Notes: generated by a model from the sequence alone, not told the origin. A stretch of 64,000 nucleotides of DNA from UBA2199 sp964628035 (GCA_964628035.1 CAZVPI010000002.1:1-64000), one strand, 5' to 3'; numbered from the stretch's first letter, positions 1 to 8,186 are shown. Translations and numbers: made by a program.

Positions 1-52
1 AACTTGGAGGACTACCTCTCTTCTAAAATGTGCGAAAAATATTTTACGTTAT
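1..52. other. AT-rich edge that cuts the first gene
   Basis: The first ~50 bases are far richer in A and T than the rest of the window and contain the palindrome AAAATATTTT. The composition changes abruptly where the receiver domain of the leftward kinase stops making sense. This looks like a junction, possibly the end of an insertion sequence or a repeat-limited contig edge. No transposase is visible, so its nature is inference. Confidence 0.4.
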
Positions 53-2089
53 CTCGAGGATCGAGCGGCAGACCGCGGCGCCGTTGAGCTTCGGCAGGTC
101 CATGTCGGTGATGACCAGGCGAATGTCGTTCCGGTGCCGTCGCCAGCGCTCCAGCGCCTCCAGGCCGTCGCGGGCCACCAGGATGCCGTAGCCGCAGTCG
201 TGGAGCACCGAGGTGAGCAGCTCGCGCAGGTCCTCCTCGTCCTCCACCACCAGGATGGTCTCGTTGCCGAGGGATCCGGTGACGGCAACGGCCTCTTCCG
301 GGGTCGGAAGCGGTTGCCGGCGCTCGGAGGCCGGGAAATAAAGTGAGAAAGTCGCCCCCTGCCCCGGCTGGCTGTCCACTTCGACGAAGCCCTTGTGCGC
401 CTGCACGACCCCGTACACCACGGCCAGGCCCAGTCCGGTTCCCTTGCCCCTGCCCTTGGTGGAGAAGAACGGCTCGAAGATGCGGGCGCGGATCCTGTCG
501 TCCATGCCCATGCCGCTGTCCTGGACGCGGATGCGGACCAGGCGCTTGCCGGCGGCAGCGGGGAAGCGCGATGCGATCTCATCGCCCTCGACGATGGCGG
601 CATCGAGATGCAGGCGGCCGACACCGGCCATGGCGTCGCGGGCGTTGATGCACAGGTTCAGCAGCGCCTGATGCAGCTGGCTGGGGTCCATCCACACCTG
701 GGGCAGGTCGGCCGGGCAGGCGAATCCGATCTCGACCGTGCGCGGGAAGGTGACGCGCAGCATCTTGACCAGGTCGGCGAGCAGCTCCTGGATCTGCAGG
801 GCGCGGAAATCGGCCTCCGTCTTGCGGGCGAAGGTCAGGATCTGGCGCACCATGGCGCTGCCGCGCTCGGCGGCCTCGCTGATCGTGTGCAGCATGGCCC
901 TGGCCTGGGAGTTGCCCTTCAGCCGCTCGGCCAGCAGCGCGGCATGGCCGCCGATAATGGCGATGATGTTGTTGAAGTCATGGGCGATGCCCCCGGCCAG
1001 GGTGCCGAGGCTTTCCAGCTTCTGGCTCTGGCGCATCTCCGCCTCCAGGATGCGATGCTCCTCCTCGTTGCGCCGGCGCTCGGAGATGTCGATGCAGGTG
1101 CACACGCGCAGCGAGCGCCCGCGGAAGGGCAACGACTTGCTGCGGCTCTCGACCGGGAGCAGTTCGCCGTCCGGGCGCCTGAGCATGTGCTCGAAAGGAG
1201 TCCCCGTCTCGTCGGCCATCTGCTGCAGCAGGGTTTCGGCCTGATCCGCCTCCAGGAAATCGCGGAGCGGCCGGCCTACAATGTCGCCGCTGGCGCAGGC
1301 CAGCATGCGCGAAAGGCCGGGGTTGGCGTCGATGATCACGCCGTCTTCCACCAGGCACAGACCCTCGAAAGCCGACTCGGCCAGGGTGCGGAAGCGTCCC
1401 TCGCTCTCGCGCAGCTCCTCCTCGGCCTGGCGGCGCTCGGCCGCCTCGCGCTGGAGCTCCTCGTTGCTGCGGCGCAGCTCCCGTTCGCTCTCCTGCACCC
1501 GGGCGATGCTGCGCGTGAGGTCATTGGCCAGGAGGCGGATCGGCACCGCCGCCAGCAGGAAGAAGGCGGTGACCGTCAGCAGGGAGAATATGCTGGTGGT
1601 GATCGCCTGGGGCTCCCCCAGCAGGCCGGCGACCTCGAGCAGGATGATGGCCACCGCCGAAACCCAGGAGAGCAGGACGACGGCCAGGAACTCCCTTGGC
1701 CGCAGCAGCAGGCCGCCGCCGGCGATGATCACCGGGTAGAGCATCGCCCCCAGGTCGTGGATGCCGTGGCCGATGGCCAGCACGACGGAGATCAGGATGA
1801 TCACCAGCAGGAAGGTGAGAAAGATGGCCAAGCGGACGCGGCCCAAGCGCAGCGGCACCTGCAGCAACAGGAAAACAAGAGCGCTGGCCCCGATGGCCAG
1901 CGGCTTGCCCGGCTCGCCGGCGGCCGCGGCGGCCACGGTCGTCAGCGCGATGGCCAGGAAGCCGAAGAGCAGGATCAGGTTGAGGATGCGGGCCAGGCGG
2001 TCCTTCTCCCCGTCGGCGAAGCGCGGCGGGGCGAGCCGGCGGGCGATCCCTGCCCGGTTGCGGCCCGCGTTGCCCCTTGGTTCGTCCAT
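44..2089 (-). CDS. PAS hybrid histidine kinase with truncated receiver
   Basis: Membrane-bound sensor kinase of 681 aa. Hydrophobic segments fill residues ~35-190 and a charged coiled coil ~195-230 follows. A PAS domain covers ~230-340. The HisKA helix has the phosphoacceptor His370 (GGIAHDFNN), and the HATPase domain has an N box near 478-487 (NLCINARDAM) and a G box GTGLGLAVVYG. A receiver starts at ~611 with the acidic pair E616/D617 and the predicted phosphoacceptor D662 (TDMDLP). It ends at residue 681, roughly 45 residues early, so beta-4/beta-5 with the conserved Thr/Ser and Lys are missing. The stop lies exactly where the DNA turns AT-rich, so I read the C-terminus as broken. The kinase core looks intact; the stimulus is unknown. 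Confidence 0.85.
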   Translation of the reverse strand: MDEPRGNAGRNRAGIARRLAPPRFADGEKDRLARILNLILLFGFLAIALTTVAAAAAGEPGKPLAIGASALVFLLLQVPLRLGRVRLAIFLTFLLVIILISVVLAIGHGIHDLGAMLYPVIIAGGGLLLRPREFLAVVLLSWVSAVAIILLEVAGLLGEPQAITTSIFSLLTVTAFFLLAAVPIRLLANDLTRSIARVQESERELRRSNEELQREAAERRQAEEELRESEGRFRTLAESAFEGLCLVEDGVIIDANPGLSRMLACASGDIVGRPLRDFLEADQAETLLQQMADETGTPFEHMLRRPDGELLPVESRSKSLPFRGRSLRVCTCIDISERRRNEEEHRILEAEMRQSQKLESLGTLAGGIAHDFNNIIAIIGGHAALLAERLKGNSQARAMLHTISEAAERGSAMVRQILTFARKTEADFRALQIQELLADLVKMLRVTFPRTVEIGFACPADLPQVWMDPSQLHQALLNLCINARDAMAGVGRLHLDAAIVEGDEIASRFPAAAGKRLVRIRVQDSGMGMDDRIRARIFEPFFSTKGRGKGTGLGLAVVYGVVQAHKGFVEVDSQPGQGATFSLYFPASERRQPLPTPEEAVAVTGSLGNETILVVEDEEDLRELLTSVLHDCGYGILVARDGLEALERWRRHRNDIRLVITDMDLPKLNGAAVCRSILEIT

Positions 2090-2124
2090 GCTGCCCCCCC
2101 CCTTGCCCAGCGAGGCTTCTGCTC

Positions 2125-2153
2125 ATTTTAGACAGGCGGATGCGGGAAGTCAA
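2125..2153 (-). promoter_or_regulatory. Promoter of the hybrid kinase
   Basis: On the minus strand TTGACT, a 17-bp spacer and TAAAAT lie about 35 nt upstream of the kinase start. Seen directly; use as a promoter is inferred. Confidence 0.7.
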
Positions 2154-2193
2154 CTGGCGCCGAGGCGGCGCGCGGAGGACCGGAGGAGCGGAG

Positions 2194-2222
2194 TTGACAT
2201 CCGGCACGGGCCGCGCTATCCT
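2194..2222 (+). promoter_or_regulatory. Promoter of the small lipoprotein
   Basis: TTGACA, 17 bp, TATCCT, followed within 22 nt by an ATG with a GAGGAAAG ribosome-binding site. The kinase promoter fires away from it. Confidence 0.75.
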
Positions 2223-2243
2223 TGCCGACGCGGGGAGGAAAGC

Positions 2244-2543
2244 ATGAAGAAATACGCCGCGCTCCTGTTTCTGCTGGTCTTGCTTTTCAGCCTGTCCTGC
2301 GCGCCCGGGCCCAACAAACTGGCCAAAACGGCTGACGGCAAGGGCAAGGTGGCGGGATTCTGGCTGGGGATCTGGCACGGCCTGATCGCCCCCATCACCT
2401 TCATCGTCTCCGTCTTCAGCGACAAGGTGTCGCTCTATGAGGTGCACAACAGCGGCGGCTGGTACAATTTCGGCTTCGTGCTGGGCGCCGGCCTCTTCCT
2501 CAGTGGCGGCATTTTGGGGCACAAGAAGAAACGTGACAAGTGA
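2244..2543 (+). CDS. Small conserved lipoprotein / inner-membrane protein
   Basis: A 99-aa protein starting with a lipoprotein-like signal (MKKYAALLFLLVLLFSLSC, lipobox Cys at about residue 19). It continues with a GFWLGIWHG...PITFIVSVFSD segment and a glycine-rich hydrophobic C-terminus. Small proteins with the same plan (Cys-anchored, WHG motif, EVHN..GWYNFGF) recur in many bacteria as uncharacterised proteins, so no function can be given. The start was chosen for its ribosome-binding site and upstream promoter. The last codons and the TGA stop lie inside a heptamer repeat array, so the terminal RDK is repeat-derived. Confidence 0.85.
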   Translation: MKKYAALLFLLVLLFSLSCAPGPNKLAKTADGKGKVAGFWLGIWHGLIAPITFIVSVFSDKVSLYEVHNSGGWYNFGFVLGAGLFLSGGILGHKKKRDK

Positions 2544-2560
2544 CAAGTAACGAGTGACAA
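2533..2560 (+). repeat. A array, 4 x 7 bp (GTGACAA type)
   Basis: Four heptamers, GTGACAA GTGACAA then GTAACGA GTGACAA, followed by GG. The array contains the stop codon of the small lipoprotein gene. Confidence 0.85.
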
Positions 2561-2581
2561 GGCAGAAAGAGCTTGGCTGAA

Positions 2582-2609
2582 GGCTGACGGCCCATGGCGG
2601 ACGGTAATC
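2582..2609 (+). repeat. B array, 4 x 7 bp (GGCnnAC type)
   Basis: GGCTGAC, GGCCCAT, GGCGGAC, GGTAATC in tandem, 21 bp after the preceding A array. Confidence 0.7.
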
Positions 2610-2761
2610 GCAACAAAACGGACTCTACGTGTTCGTGTTGGTGTTAGCATGAACAGCGAGCAATGGATCGGGCCCTTGCCTCTTTCCCTCACTTTGGACT
2701 TGGGCTCGATCCGATGCTGTTGCCAATCCCTGATTCGGCGTCTCGAGAGGCCGGTCCTTGC

Positions 2762-2789
2762 CGCTGCCGTCAGCCGTACGCCGTGCGCC
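2762..2789 (-). repeat. B array, inverted
   Basis: On the minus strand: GGCGCAC, GGCGTAC, GGCTGAC, GGCAGCG. It lies downstream of the flippase stop, mirroring the arrangement after the convergent lipoprotein gene. Confidence 0.75.
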
Positions 2790-2804
2790 GGGACTGTGTC
2801 CTTC

Positions 2805-2832
2805 TCGTCACTCGTTACGTGTCACTCGTCAC
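2805..2832 (-). repeat. A array, inverted, overlapping the flippase stop
   Basis: On the minus strand: GTGACGA, GTGACAC, GTAACGA, GTGACGA. It encodes the last residues (VTSDT) and the TAA stop of the flippase. Confidence 0.85.
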
Positions 2833-4296
2833 TCGCTTCGCCCCTGGCAGCCATGTCTTGACGCGCTGCAGGTCCTGCCGTTTCACCACCCGCAGCAGGA
2901 AGAGCAGGGCGAAGAATCCGGCCAGCAGGGCGAAACGGTGCCAGAGGGCCACCCCGCCGTGAAAGGAGAGCCAATAATACACGGCGGCGGTGGCCACGAT
3001 GGCCCCCAGGATGCGGGCCAGCCTGCCGTACTCGTAGGGCACCGGGTAGAACCTGCGGGCGACCTGGTGCAGCAGCAGGGCCATGACCATGTAGCTGGCC
3101 AGCACCGCCAGCCCCGCGCCCATGATCCCCAGCCGCGGGATGAGCAGGAAATTGGCGGCGACGTTGACCAGGGCGCCGGCGAAGGTGACCAGCGGGAAGT
3201 ATTGCGTCTTCTCCTCGATGTAGATCCCGGCCCACAGGTTGACGTAGATGCCGTTGAACAGGTAGGCCAGCAGGACGACCGGCACGATGACCAGACCGGG
3301 CAGGAACGGGGCGGCGATGAGCGAGCGGCCGGGAGCGAATTCGAAGCCGGTGGCCAGGTCGATGAACAGCGAGACCACGGCCCAAAGCACGCTTGCGGCC
3401 AGCACAAACAGCGTCATCACCTTGGCGAACATCTCGCGGGCGTTCCTCTCGCGGGCGTTGTTCAGGAAGAAAGGCTGCCAAGCGTACTGGAACATGGAAA
3501 CGACCAGCATCATGAAGATGCCGAGCTTGTGGCCGGTCTGGTACAGGCCCAGGGTATCCAGGTCGGTCAGGCGCAGAACGATGGGGCGGTCGATCACCTG
3601 CACCATGATCGAGGCCAGGCTGGCCGGCAGGTAGGGGAGGCCGAAGCGCAGCATGCGCCGCAGCAGGTCGCCGCGGACGCCGTCACCCAGGCGCGGCAGG
3701 ATGCCGGGCAGGAGGAACAGCAGGGTCGCCGCCGAGGCGACCAGGTTGGCGATGAAGATCGACTCGATGCCCATGCGCAGGCGGAGGAAGAACAGCAGGT
3801 TGAGGCCCAGATTCAGCAGGATGTTGCCCAGCTTGATGGCGGCGAACTTCTTGGCCCGGCGCTCCAGGCGCAGGCTGGCGAAGGGGATCAGCGCCAGCGT
3901 ATCGCAAAAGACGATGAAGACGACGTAGACGACCAGGCGCGAGTAGGCGGGCGGCACCTCCATCAGGGCGTTGAACGGCGAGCGCAGCAAAAAGAGCAGG
4001 CCGCTCAGCAGCACGGTGGTCAGCGACACGGCCAGGAAAGCCGAGGAGAAGGTGCGGTCCTTGTCGCCGGGGGCGGCCAGCGAACTGTACTTCATGAAGG
4101 CGGCGTCCATGCCGTAGATGTATACGATGTTGAGGAAGGCGATGTAGGCGTAGATGTTGCCGTAAACCCCCATGGCCTCGGTGGAGATGAAATGGGTGTA
4201 GAACGGGACGAGGAGGAAGTTGAGGAAGCGGCCGACGATGGTCGAGATGCCGTAGATGGCTGTGTCCTTGGTCAGCTCGCGGATCTTATCCTTCAT
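2815..4296 (-). CDS. Polysaccharide flippase (MATE/Wzx-like)
   Basis: A 493-aa integral membrane protein with about 12-14 hydrophobic segments. Its N-terminus (KDTAIYGISTIVGRFLNFLL) is typical of lipid-linked oligosaccharide flippases of the MOP superfamily, which move undecaprenyl-linked O-antigen or exopolysaccharide units across the inner membrane. The start at 4296 is where family similarity begins; the frame stays open upstream but that part is non-conserved. No polymerase or ligase gene adjoins it; the LPS sugar genes lie about 20 kb away. The last codons and stop fall inside an inverted A repeat array, so the tail is repeat-derived. Substrate unknown. Confidence 0.85.
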   Translation of the reverse strand: MKDKIRELTKDTAIYGISTIVGRFLNFLLVPFYTHFISTEAMGVYGNIYAYIAFLNIVYIYGMDAAFMKYSSLAAPGDKDRTFSSAFLAVSLTTVLLSGLLFLLRSPFNALMEVPPAYSRLVVYVVFIVFCDTLALIPFASLRLERRAKKFAAIKLGNILLNLGLNLLFFLRLRMGIESIFIANLVASAATLLFLLPGILPRLGDGVRGDLLRRMLRFGLPYLPASLASIMVQVIDRPIVLRLTDLDTLGLYQTGHKLGIFMMLVVSMFQYAWQPFFLNNARERNAREMFAKVMTLFVLAASVLWAVVSLFIDLATGFEFAPGRSLIAAPFLPGLVIVPVVLLAYLFNGIYVNLWAGIYIEEKTQYFPLVTFAGALVNVAANFLLIPRLGIMGAGLAVLASYMVMALLLHQVARRFYPVPYEYGRLARILGAIVATAAVYYWLSFHGGVALWHRFALLAGFFALLFLLRVVKRQDLQRVKTWLPGAKRVTSDT

Positions 4297-4336
4297 GGGG
4301 CGGGGCGTTGGGAGAAGGGGAAACGCATACGGGCAT
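4286..4336 (-). CDS. Possible leaderless upstream ORF of the flippase
   Basis: Sixteen codons (MPVCVSPSPNAPPHEG) whose ATG lies exactly 6 nt after the flippase -10 box. Its stop overlaps the flippase start by about 11 nt. The position would allow translational coupling. There is no homology evidence, so this rests on geometry alone. Confidence 0.3.
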   Translation of the reverse strand: MPVCVSPSPNAPPHEG

Positions 4337-4342
4337 GGGGGC

Positions 4343-4371
4343 ATTGTACCCCAAACGATCCTGGCTGCCAA
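4343..4371 (-). promoter_or_regulatory. Promoter of the flippase
   Basis: On the minus strand TTGGCA, 17 bp, TACAAT. The predicted transcript start coincides with an ATG at 4336 rather than with the flippase start 40 nt further on. Confidence 0.7.
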
Positions 4372-4380
4372 TCCCTGCGC

Positions 4381-4415
4381 GGCGAACGGTGTAAGGCGTG
4401 CGGCTGACGGCGGCA
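4381..4415 (+). repeat. B array, 5 x 7 bp
   Basis: GGCGAAC, GGTGTAA, GGCGTGC, GGCTGAC, GGCGGCA in tandem. Confidence 0.7.
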
Positions 4416-4466
4416 GCAAAGAATGAACTATGGTGGCGCAGGACAAGCATTCGTTCATCGAGCGGA

Positions 4467-4494
4467 GCGACAAGTAACACGTGACGAGTGACAA
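4467..4494 (+). repeat. A array, 4 x 7 bp
   Basis: GCGACAA, GTAACAC, GTGACGA, GTGACAA, then GG. It follows the B array by about 50 bp. Confidence 0.85.
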
Positions 4495-4542
4495 GGAACC
4501 CGAGCATCGATCTAGGGCCGTTTCCCACAGGGCCTTTCCCAC

Positions 4543-4585
4543 TCCATCTTCCCTCATTCTTCCCTTGGCTTCCCTTTGCCGTCCC
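4543..4585 (-). repeat. C array, inverted, 4 units of ~11 bp
   Basis: On the minus strand the units are GGGACGGCAAA, GGGAAGCCAA (10 bp), GGGAAGAATGA and GGGAAGATGGA. They are followed by GTGGGAAAGGCCCT, a motif that also follows the C array near 11357. Confidence 0.8.
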
Positions 4586-4695
4586 CGAGCTTCCATTCGT
4601 TGCTGTCGACAGAAGAAACACGGACACGGAGAGTTCGTTTCGTTGCGGTTGCCGTACGCCCCCTCAGCGGGGACCTTCAGGGCGTACAGCCCGTC

Positions 4696-4724
4696 TTGCT
4701 TATACCAGCAGCCTCGCTTACAAT
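4696..4724 (+). promoter_or_regulatory. Promoter of the C69 peptidase, leaderless
   Basis: TTGCTT, 17 bp, TACAAT. The ATG at 4731 lies 6 nt after the -10 box, at the expected transcript start, and there is no ribosome-binding site. Confidence 0.65.
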
Positions 4725-4730
4725 GGCGCC

Positions 4731-6377
4731 ATGAAAAAAACACTCCTGATCCTGCTTCTGTTGCCTCTCGCCGTCCGCTGCCTGGCCGCCGCCGACGACG
4801 AGGGCTGCACCGTCATCGCCGTGGGCAAGAAGGCCTCGGCCGACGGCTCGGTGATCCTCTCCCACACCGACGGCGGCCCCGATTCCCGCATTTTCGTCGT
4901 CCCCGCCGCCCGTCACAAGCCGGGGAGCCAGGCCGCTGTGCACTGGGGCATCCAGGACCCCTCGCGGCCCCTGCGCGACGACGGCGAGGTCCTGGGCACC
5001 ATCCCGCAGGCGGCGCAGACCTACGCCTACATCCATTCGGCCTATCCGCACATGAACGAGCACCAGTTGGCCATCGCCGAGAGCACCATCAACCAGCGTC
5101 CCGAGCTGGTGGCCCTGCATGGGAGCGCCCGCCAGATCATGACCGTCGAGCAGGCCGAGATCTTCGCCCTGCAGCGCTGCAGGAAGGCGCGCGATGCCGT
5201 GAGGCTCATCGGCTCGTTGATGGAGACCCACGGCTTCCTGCCCTCCAGCGGCGACGGCGCCGAGGCGCTGGTCGTCGGCGATCCCGACGAGGCCTGGGTG
5301 CTGGAGATCTTCGGCGTCGGCCCCGGCTGGGCCCGGGAAAGCGGCAAGCCGGGGGCCATCTGGGCCGCCCAGCGCCTGCCCGATGACCAGGCGCTGGTCA
5401 TCCCCAACTGGAGCATCATCAAGGAGATCCGCCCCGACGACGCGGAGAACTTCATGGTCTCGGGCAATTACCTGAGCGAGGCGGTCGAGCGTGGCTGGTA
5501 CGACCCGGGAGCGGGCAAGCCCTTCGTCTGGCAGGAGACCTACGCGCCGCTGCCGGTGGAGTTCGCCACCAGCCGCTTCTGGCTCTTCTACACCACCTTC
5601 ATGCCCAATCTGGCCGCCTGGCCCGAGCGCAAGCTCGGCGCCAACCCCATGGCCACGATCAATCCCTATCATCAATTCGTCGAGCCGCTCTCCCTCTATC
5701 CCTTCTCGGCCGTACCCGAGAGGAAGATCTCGCTGCGCGACGTCATCGCCTTCCAGCGCTCGGTCTTCGCGGGGACGATCTACGACTTCACCGCCCAGCC
5801 GCAATGGCTGGTCAGCGACGGCAAGGGCGGCATCCAGGTCAGCCCGCTGGCCACCCCCTTCCCCGGCAGCGACCTGCGGGCGCTGCTCAAGCTGAGCAAC
5901 CGCCGGCCGGTGGCCCGCCACCGCGGCCACTACGGCATGGTCTGCCAGCTGCGCTCCTGGCTGCCCGACGCCATCGGCGGCGTCTACTGGGTCTACCTGG
6001 ACAACCCCTACATCAGCCCCTACGTGCCGGTCTACGCCGGCTGCAGCGACACGGCTCCGGGCTACCAGTTGTACGACCCGGAGAACTACAGCGACCGCTC
6101 GGCGCGCTGGGCCATCGATGCCGTCGACAACCTCTGCAACCTGCGCTTTCAGGAGGCGTCCAAGTTGGTCCAGGAGATGCGCGCTCCCTTCGAGGACAGG
6201 ATCGTGGCCGGCCAGGAGCGGGTCGAGAGGGAGGCCCTGGCGCTGCACGCGCGGGATCCGCGGAAAGCGAAAGCCTTCCTGACCGAGTATTGCCGACGGC
6301 TCATGGAGGAGGTGCCGCCGCTCTACATCCGCATGCGCGAGCGGCTGCTCACCCGCTTCACCAACAACCGCGAGTGA
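4731..6377 (+). CDS. Secreted C69 family dipeptidase
   Basis: A 548-aa Ntn hydrolase of peptidase family C69 (PepD type), which cleaves dipeptides. A signal peptide (MKKTLLILLLLPLAVRCLA) precedes the predicted catalytic Cys26 (EGCTVIAVGKKASADGS). In this family that Cys becomes the N-terminal nucleophile after processing, and the following ADGS and SHTDGG segments match the family. The signal peptide implies action in the periplasm or outside. With the secreted M3 peptidase 4 kb away it suggests peptide scavenging. The start is set by the promoter geometry and the signal peptide; an ATG 8 bp upstream is out of frame and closes at once. Confidence 0.9.
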   Translation: MKKTLLILLLLPLAVRCLAAADDEGCTVIAVGKKASADGSVILSHTDGGPDSRIFVVPAARHKPGSQAAVHWGIQDPSRPLRDDGEVLGTIPQAAQTYAYIHSAYPHMNEHQLAIAESTINQRPELVALHGSARQIMTVEQAEIFALQRCRKARDAVRLIGSLMETHGFLPSSGDGAEALVVGDPDEAWVLEIFGVGPGWARESGKPGAIWAAQRLPDDQALVIPNWSIIKEIRPDDAENFMVSGNYLSEAVERGWYDPGAGKPFVWQETYAPLPVEFATSRFWLFYTTFMPNLAAWPERKLGANPMATINPYHQFVEPLSLYPFSAVPERKISLRDVIAFQRSVFAGTIYDFTAQPQWLVSDGKGGIQVSPLATPFPGSDLRALLKLSNRRPVARHRGHYGMVCQLRSWLPDAIGGVYWVYLDNPYISPYVPVYAGCSDTAPGYQLYDPENYSDRSARWAIDAVDNLCNLRFQEASKLVQEMRAPFEDRIVAGQERVEREALALHARDPRKAKAFLTEYCRRLMEEVPPLYIRMRERLLTRFTNNRE

Positions 6378-6391
6378 AAGGAGCTTTTTTC

Positions 6392-6448
6392 ATGAGCCGC
6401 TTGCTTGCCGCTGAGATTTTTTCCCGGAACGCCTATTTAGAGGCCTAG
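6392..6448 (+). CDS. Possible 18-codon small ORF
   Basis: It encodes MSRLLAAEIFSRNAYLEA, with an AAAGGAG ribosome-binding site 7-8 nt upstream. It lies between the C69 peptidase stop and the ATG of the next gene. The strong ribosome-binding site is the only support; the product resembles nothing I know. Confidence 0.3.
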   Translation: MSRLLAAEIFSRNAYLEA

Positions 6449-6481
6449 CGGGCCCTGAGAAGCCCCAAACAAGGAGAACCC

Positions 6482-7534
6482 ATGAAAAGATCCGTCTTGC
6501 TCAGCCTGTGCCTTCTGTTCGTGACCCTTCCCGTTACGGCCGCCAGCATCGAGGTCACCGCCCCGGCGGCGGCCGGTTCCTGGAAACTCAACACCGTCAA
6601 GACCATCCAGTGGAATTTTTCCGGCATCGACGCCTCGGCCACGGTGCGCATCATCCTCTGGAAGGGGGGAGACAAGATCGGCATCATCGCCAACCAGCTG
6701 CCGATCGGCGCCAACGGCCAGGGAAGCTACGCCTGGAACGTGGGCAGCGTCCAGGACGCCCCGGCGGCGGCCGCGGGCGCCGGGTATTTCGTCAAGGTGC
6801 GGACCACGGACGACACGGCCTCCGGCCAGAGCGGCGCCTTCACCCTCCTCAAGGATGCCACCACCCTGAATTCGCCCGCCTCCCAGCCGGGTTCGCAGTA
6901 CCACTATGCCAAGAAAAGTCCGCCCACCCTGCCGGGAGCAAGCAGCGCCCAGGTGAAGAGGATCCAGGTCGACGCGCCCAAGGCCGGGGACGTGCTTTCC
7001 CCCACCGGCACGTACGCCATCCATTGGAAGTTCATCAACCTGCCCGTCAGCGAGGTTTCCCTGGCCCTTCTGCGCGACGGCGAGCCGGTGGCGACCCCGA
7101 ACGGGAGCACCCGCGAAACCTTCCAGCTCGACTGGAACCTGGGTCTGCAGCCGCCCGACCCCGGGACCTACAAGATCGCCGTGGAAACGCTGGACCATGC
7201 CCACCGCGGCTTGAGCGGTCTGTTCACCGTGGAGGAGCAGGGATGGATCGAGCCCCGGTATCCCCTTCAGGGCATGCAGCTCGAAAACAACAGCAGCCAG
7301 GAGATCCGCTGGAAGCGCGTGGGCAACATCCAGAAGCTGAACCTGGCCCTGCTGCCGCTGGGCGGCGGCGGCAAGCAGACCCTGGCCGCCGGCGCCGACG
7401 CCAAGCTGGAAAAGCTGGCGGTCGTGCTGAACCCCGGGGCGGCTGGACAGTACAAGATCGAGTTCCAATACACCGTGGGCGGTGGATGCAGTTATGTTTA
7501 TTCCGAGCCGTTTACCATCCAGGTGGCTCCCTAA
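6482..7534 (+). CDS. Secreted protein with three Ig-like (Kre9/KNH-type) domains
   Basis: A 350-aa protein with a signal peptide (residues ~1-20, cut near VTAAS). Three related beta-sandwich repeats follow, starting near residues 21, 160 and 256. Each opens with a pattern like I-x-V-x-x-P...G...W-K-x-x-x-x-x-x-I-x-W (IEVTAPAAAGSWKLNTVKTI, IQVDAPKAGDVLSPTGTYAI, IEPRYPLQG...). The pattern matches the Kre9/KNH N-terminal domain of GPI-anchored Ser-Thr-rich proteins, which bacteria also use as an extracellular adhesion or binding module. No catalytic residues are evident. An AAGGAG site precedes the ATG. Likely a periplasmic or surface binding protein; ligand unknown. Confidence 0.75.
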   Translation: MKRSVLLSLCLLFVTLPVTAASIEVTAPAAAGSWKLNTVKTIQWNFSGIDASATVRIILWKGGDKIGIIANQLPIGANGQGSYAWNVGSVQDAPAAAAGAGYFVKVRTTDDTASGQSGAFTLLKDATTLNSPASQPGSQYHYAKKSPPTLPGASSAQVKRIQVDAPKAGDVLSPTGTYAIHWKFINLPVSEVSLALLRDGEPVATPNGSTRETFQLDWNLGLQPPDPGTYKIAVETLDHAHRGLSGLFTVEEQGWIEPRYPLQGMQLENNSSQEIRWKRVGNIQKLNLALLPLGGGGKQTLAAGADAKLEKLAVVLNPGAAGQYKIEFQYTVGGGCSYVYSEPFTIQVAP

Positions 7535-7654
7535 TCCTGGCTGAAACCGGGCTGGCGAAGCCTGCAGCGATTGCATCCTTTCCCGCCCGCTCGCCGCTCC
7601 TGCCGCGCGCGCAGGCCATGCGGGCGCGCAAGGAGGTTGCGTGACCGTTCCGGG

Positions 7655-8140
7655 TCAGTACTGGTCGAGGTGGTTGAACTCGGCGTTCTCCAGCCAGGTC
7701 TGCGGCCGGGAGATGAGCTGCAGGATATGTTCGAGCAGGAACTCGTGCCGCTTCTCCTCCTCGGCGATGAGGAAGAACATCTTCTGCACGCGGGGGTCCC
7801 CGCTCTCGCGGCCCTTTTCGATGTAGAAACGGAAGCTCCGCGTCTCGATATCCTTGGCCTTGCGGTACAGGTCGGCCTGGGACTGCGGCAGGTCGTCCCA
7901 GTTCTTTTCCTCCTGGAGCTGCTGGAAGACGCTCTTGGCGCGGCCCAGGATCGGGGTCGACTCCAGCTCGACCCGGACCGAGTCCTTCAGCTTCTGCAGG
8001 ACCTGGAAATGCTTGGCCTCGTCCAGCGCCAGCTGCCCCAGAATGTTCTTCATGCCGGCGTTGGTCGTCTTCTCGGCCAGGTGCTGGTAATACTTCTCCC
8101 CGTCCTTCTCCATCTCCATGGCCAGGTCAAAGACGTTCAT
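7655..8140 (-). CDS. Ferritin-like / rubrerythrin-type diiron protein
   Basis: A 161-aa helical protein with the two-ExxH layout of ferritin-like proteins: an E...EKYY segment near the N-terminus and LALDEAKHFQVL at ~37-48, then a second pair including EKGRESGD and AEEEKRHEFLL at ~125-135. Such proteins oxidise iron or reduce peroxide. It lacks the C-terminal rubredoxin domain of classical rubrerythrin, so oxygen or iron protection is the likely but unproven role. It has a strong promoter and an AGGAGAG ribosome-binding site, and appears to be monocistronic. Confidence 0.85.
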   Translation of the reverse strand: MNVFDLAMEMEKDGEKYYQHLAEKTTNAGMKNILGQLALDEAKHFQVLQKLKDSVRVELESTPILGRAKSVFQQLQEEKNWDDLPQSQADLYRKAKDIETRSFRFYIEKGRESGDPRVQKMFFLIAEEEKRHEFLLEHILQLISRPQTWLENAEFNHLDQY

Positions 8141-8157
8141 CGCTCTCTCCTGGATTC

Positions 8158-8186
8158 ATTGTAGATGGGAAAAAAAGGATTTTCAA
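8158..8186 (-). promoter_or_regulatory. Promoter of the ferritin-like gene
   Basis: On the minus strand TTGAAA, 17 bp containing a T7 run, then TACAAT, 17 nt before the ATG. Confidence 0.75.

Larger units (their letters stand above)
4297..4730. other. 434-bp divergent intergenic region full of repeats
   Basis: This gap between two divergent genes holds the flippase promoter, a B array (4381-4415), an A array (4467-4494), an inverted C array (4543-4585), a further partial B unit near 4650-4663 and the promoter of the C69 peptidase. I see no coding gene apart from the possible 16-codon ORF at 4286-4336. Confidence 0.75.

Noticed and set aside
395..2131. Long plus-strand open frame opposite the hybrid kinase
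   Set aside because: A GC-rich shadow of a well-supported kinase; the product is low complexity with no domains.
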